Of a stretch of 64,000 nucleotides of DNA, positions 63,323 through 64,000 are shown piece by piece. Source of the DNA: Tenacibaculum jejuense (GTDB lineage Bacteria > Bacteroidota > Bacteroidia > Flavobacteriales > Flavobacteriaceae); NCBI RefSeq assembly GCF_900198195.1, contig NZ_LT899436.1, positions 2,385,001 through 2,449,000 of the forward strand, written 5' to 3'. Below the pieces are notes generated by a model. That model was not told the DNA's origin and ran no database searches. It worked only from the letters and a program-made list of their open reading frames with translations. Every line of letters begins with the position of its first letter. Position 1 is the first letter of the stretch. The translations under genes and the position numbers were made by a program.

Positions 63323-63409
63323 TAGTATTAAGTAGTTAGTACAGAGTGTTAAGTTATTATAAACTCGTACTAAAACTACTTTGTACTAAGTACTACATAC
63401 TTAATACTA
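63323..63409. repeat. Palindromic intergenic repeat (TAGTATTAAGT type), hisB-hisC gap
   Basis: Terminal arms TAGTATTAAGTA (63323-63334) and TACTTAATACTA (63398-63409) enclose further short inverted parts such as GTAC motifs. Same family as the element at 62124. Confidence 0.72.
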
Positions 63410-63464
63410 TTTTATTTTTGTCTGTTATTTAAACTTATTATTGAACTGTTTTATAAATATATTA

Positions 63465-64000
63465 CTATATTAATTTAAGGCTTTCAATTAATCTCTCGTT
63501 TTCCTCAGGTGTTCCTACCGTGATTCTAATACAGTTATTAACTACTTTGTTACGGTTTCTAATGATTACCTTTTCTTGTATTAAATAATCATACGTTTTA
63601 TCCGCATTATCTACGTTTACCAATAAAAAGTTAGCATCTGTAGGGTAAATTTTATTTACAATCTTTAATGCCGCTAATTTCTCTCTTAAATTATCTCGTT
63701 CTTGTAAAATTGCTTTGATATTTGCTTGAACTAACTCATAAGCGTTTAACGATTCTAAAACAGCTTCTTGATTTAAAACACTTACGTTATATGGTGGTTT
63801 TACACGCTTGTATAAATCCATTAGTTTTTCATTCATATAAGCCGCTCCAACACGAACTCCTGCTAATCCCCAAGCTTTGCTAAATGTCTGACTAACAATT
63901 AAGTTTTCATAATCGTTAATTTTACTAACAAATGATGCTTGATCACTAAAATCGATATATGCTTCATCTATAATAACAATGCCATCAAAATTATCAAGAA
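63465..64000 (-). CDS. hisC: Histidinol-phosphate aminotransferase (partial, 5' end off-window)
   Basis: The frame is open to the window edge: IVIIDEAYIDFSD, then VSQTFSKAWGLAGVRVG (PLP-binding lysine in TFSKAWG), followed by the C-terminal domain to 63465. About 178 residues visible of an expected 345. An internal Met at 63836 is not the start. Transfers the amino group from glutamate to imidazole-acetol phosphate. It leads the visible part of the his operon. Confidence 0.95.
   Translation of the reverse strand, partial: LDNFDGIVIIDEAYIDFSDQASFVSKINDYENLIVSQTFSKAWGLAGVRVGAAYMNEKLMDLYKRVKPPYNVSVLNQEAVLESLNAYELVQANIKAILQERDNLREKLAALKIVNKIYPTDANFLLVNVDNADKTYDYLIQEKVIIRNRNKVVNNCIRITVGTPEENERLIESLKLI

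Overview
The window looks like a chromosomal segment of a marine-type member of the Flavobacteriaceae (Bacteroidota), most like Tenacibaculum or a close relative. The evidence is very low G+C, Bacteroidota -7 promoter boxes (TAnnTTTG), a FecI/FecR/TonB-receptor signalling cassette, two type IX secretion (T9SS) sorting tails, a seven-membrane-segment AraC regulator and the flavobacterial ferredoxin - acyl-CoA reductase - serC - serA order. The genus is inferred. I see no rRNA, tRNA, CRISPR, prophage or insertion sequence.

Layout. 1-5448 (minus): a tightly overlapping light/flavin operon (TetR, ABC1 kinase, flavin reductase, SDR with DUF2867, a 47-aa DUF2256 protein hidden in the overlap, DASH cryptochrome). 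5548-10709 (plus): TetR, ABC transporter with an eroded ATPase, HlyD adaptor and TolC channel, i.e. a type I export system. 10733-14764 (minus): double TonB protein, LysM protein, TRIC channel, DEAD helicase, thioesterase. 14827-17652 (plus): MATE pump, then a TetR and an SDR that share one palindromic operator. 17655-19225: three unknown small genes. 19423-23132 (minus): DUF2461, EamA, a cold-shock gene with a long leader, rpsU, a NYN nuclease. 23335-25790 (plus): AraC regulator, beta-propeller lipoprotein and an unannotated 57-aa double-glycine peptide. 25814: ychF. 27046-34513: ECF sigma, FecR and two paralogous TonB receptors. 34583-43829: methyltransferase, ferredoxin, acyl-CoA reductase, serC, serA (active site lost), DUF1015, YggS, exonuclease, potassium channel, miaA.

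43854-44949 is the most unusual part. Two homologous non-coding transcription units lie 861 bp apart. Each has three direct repeats in exact 21-bp phase, then a promoter with identical spacing, a shared start block, a 20-nt identical core box and an intrinsic terminator. A frameshifted gene lies between them and a class D beta-lactamase converges on the second. I read this as a duplicated small-RNA family under a LytTR-like activator.

44948-57768 holds the beta-lactamase, a ChlI-like ATPase plus VWA pair, DUF1853, a large T9SS adhesin-like protein, EamA, an RlmI-like methyltransferase, an old-yellow-enzyme reductase, a T9SS glycerophosphodiesterase and a second double-glycine peptide with eight cysteines. 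57874-64000 (minus) is the histidine operon hisC(partial)-B-H-A-F-IE, interrupted by genes for an S23-type four-helix protein, a DinB protein and a receiver-like protein, and sprinkled with palindromic repeats.

Working together: the his and ser genes are biosynthesis; the sigma/anti-sigma/receptor set is nutrient sensing at the outer membrane; the two double-glycine peptides imply a peptidase-type exporter elsewhere, since the exporter in this window has no C39 peptidase domain.
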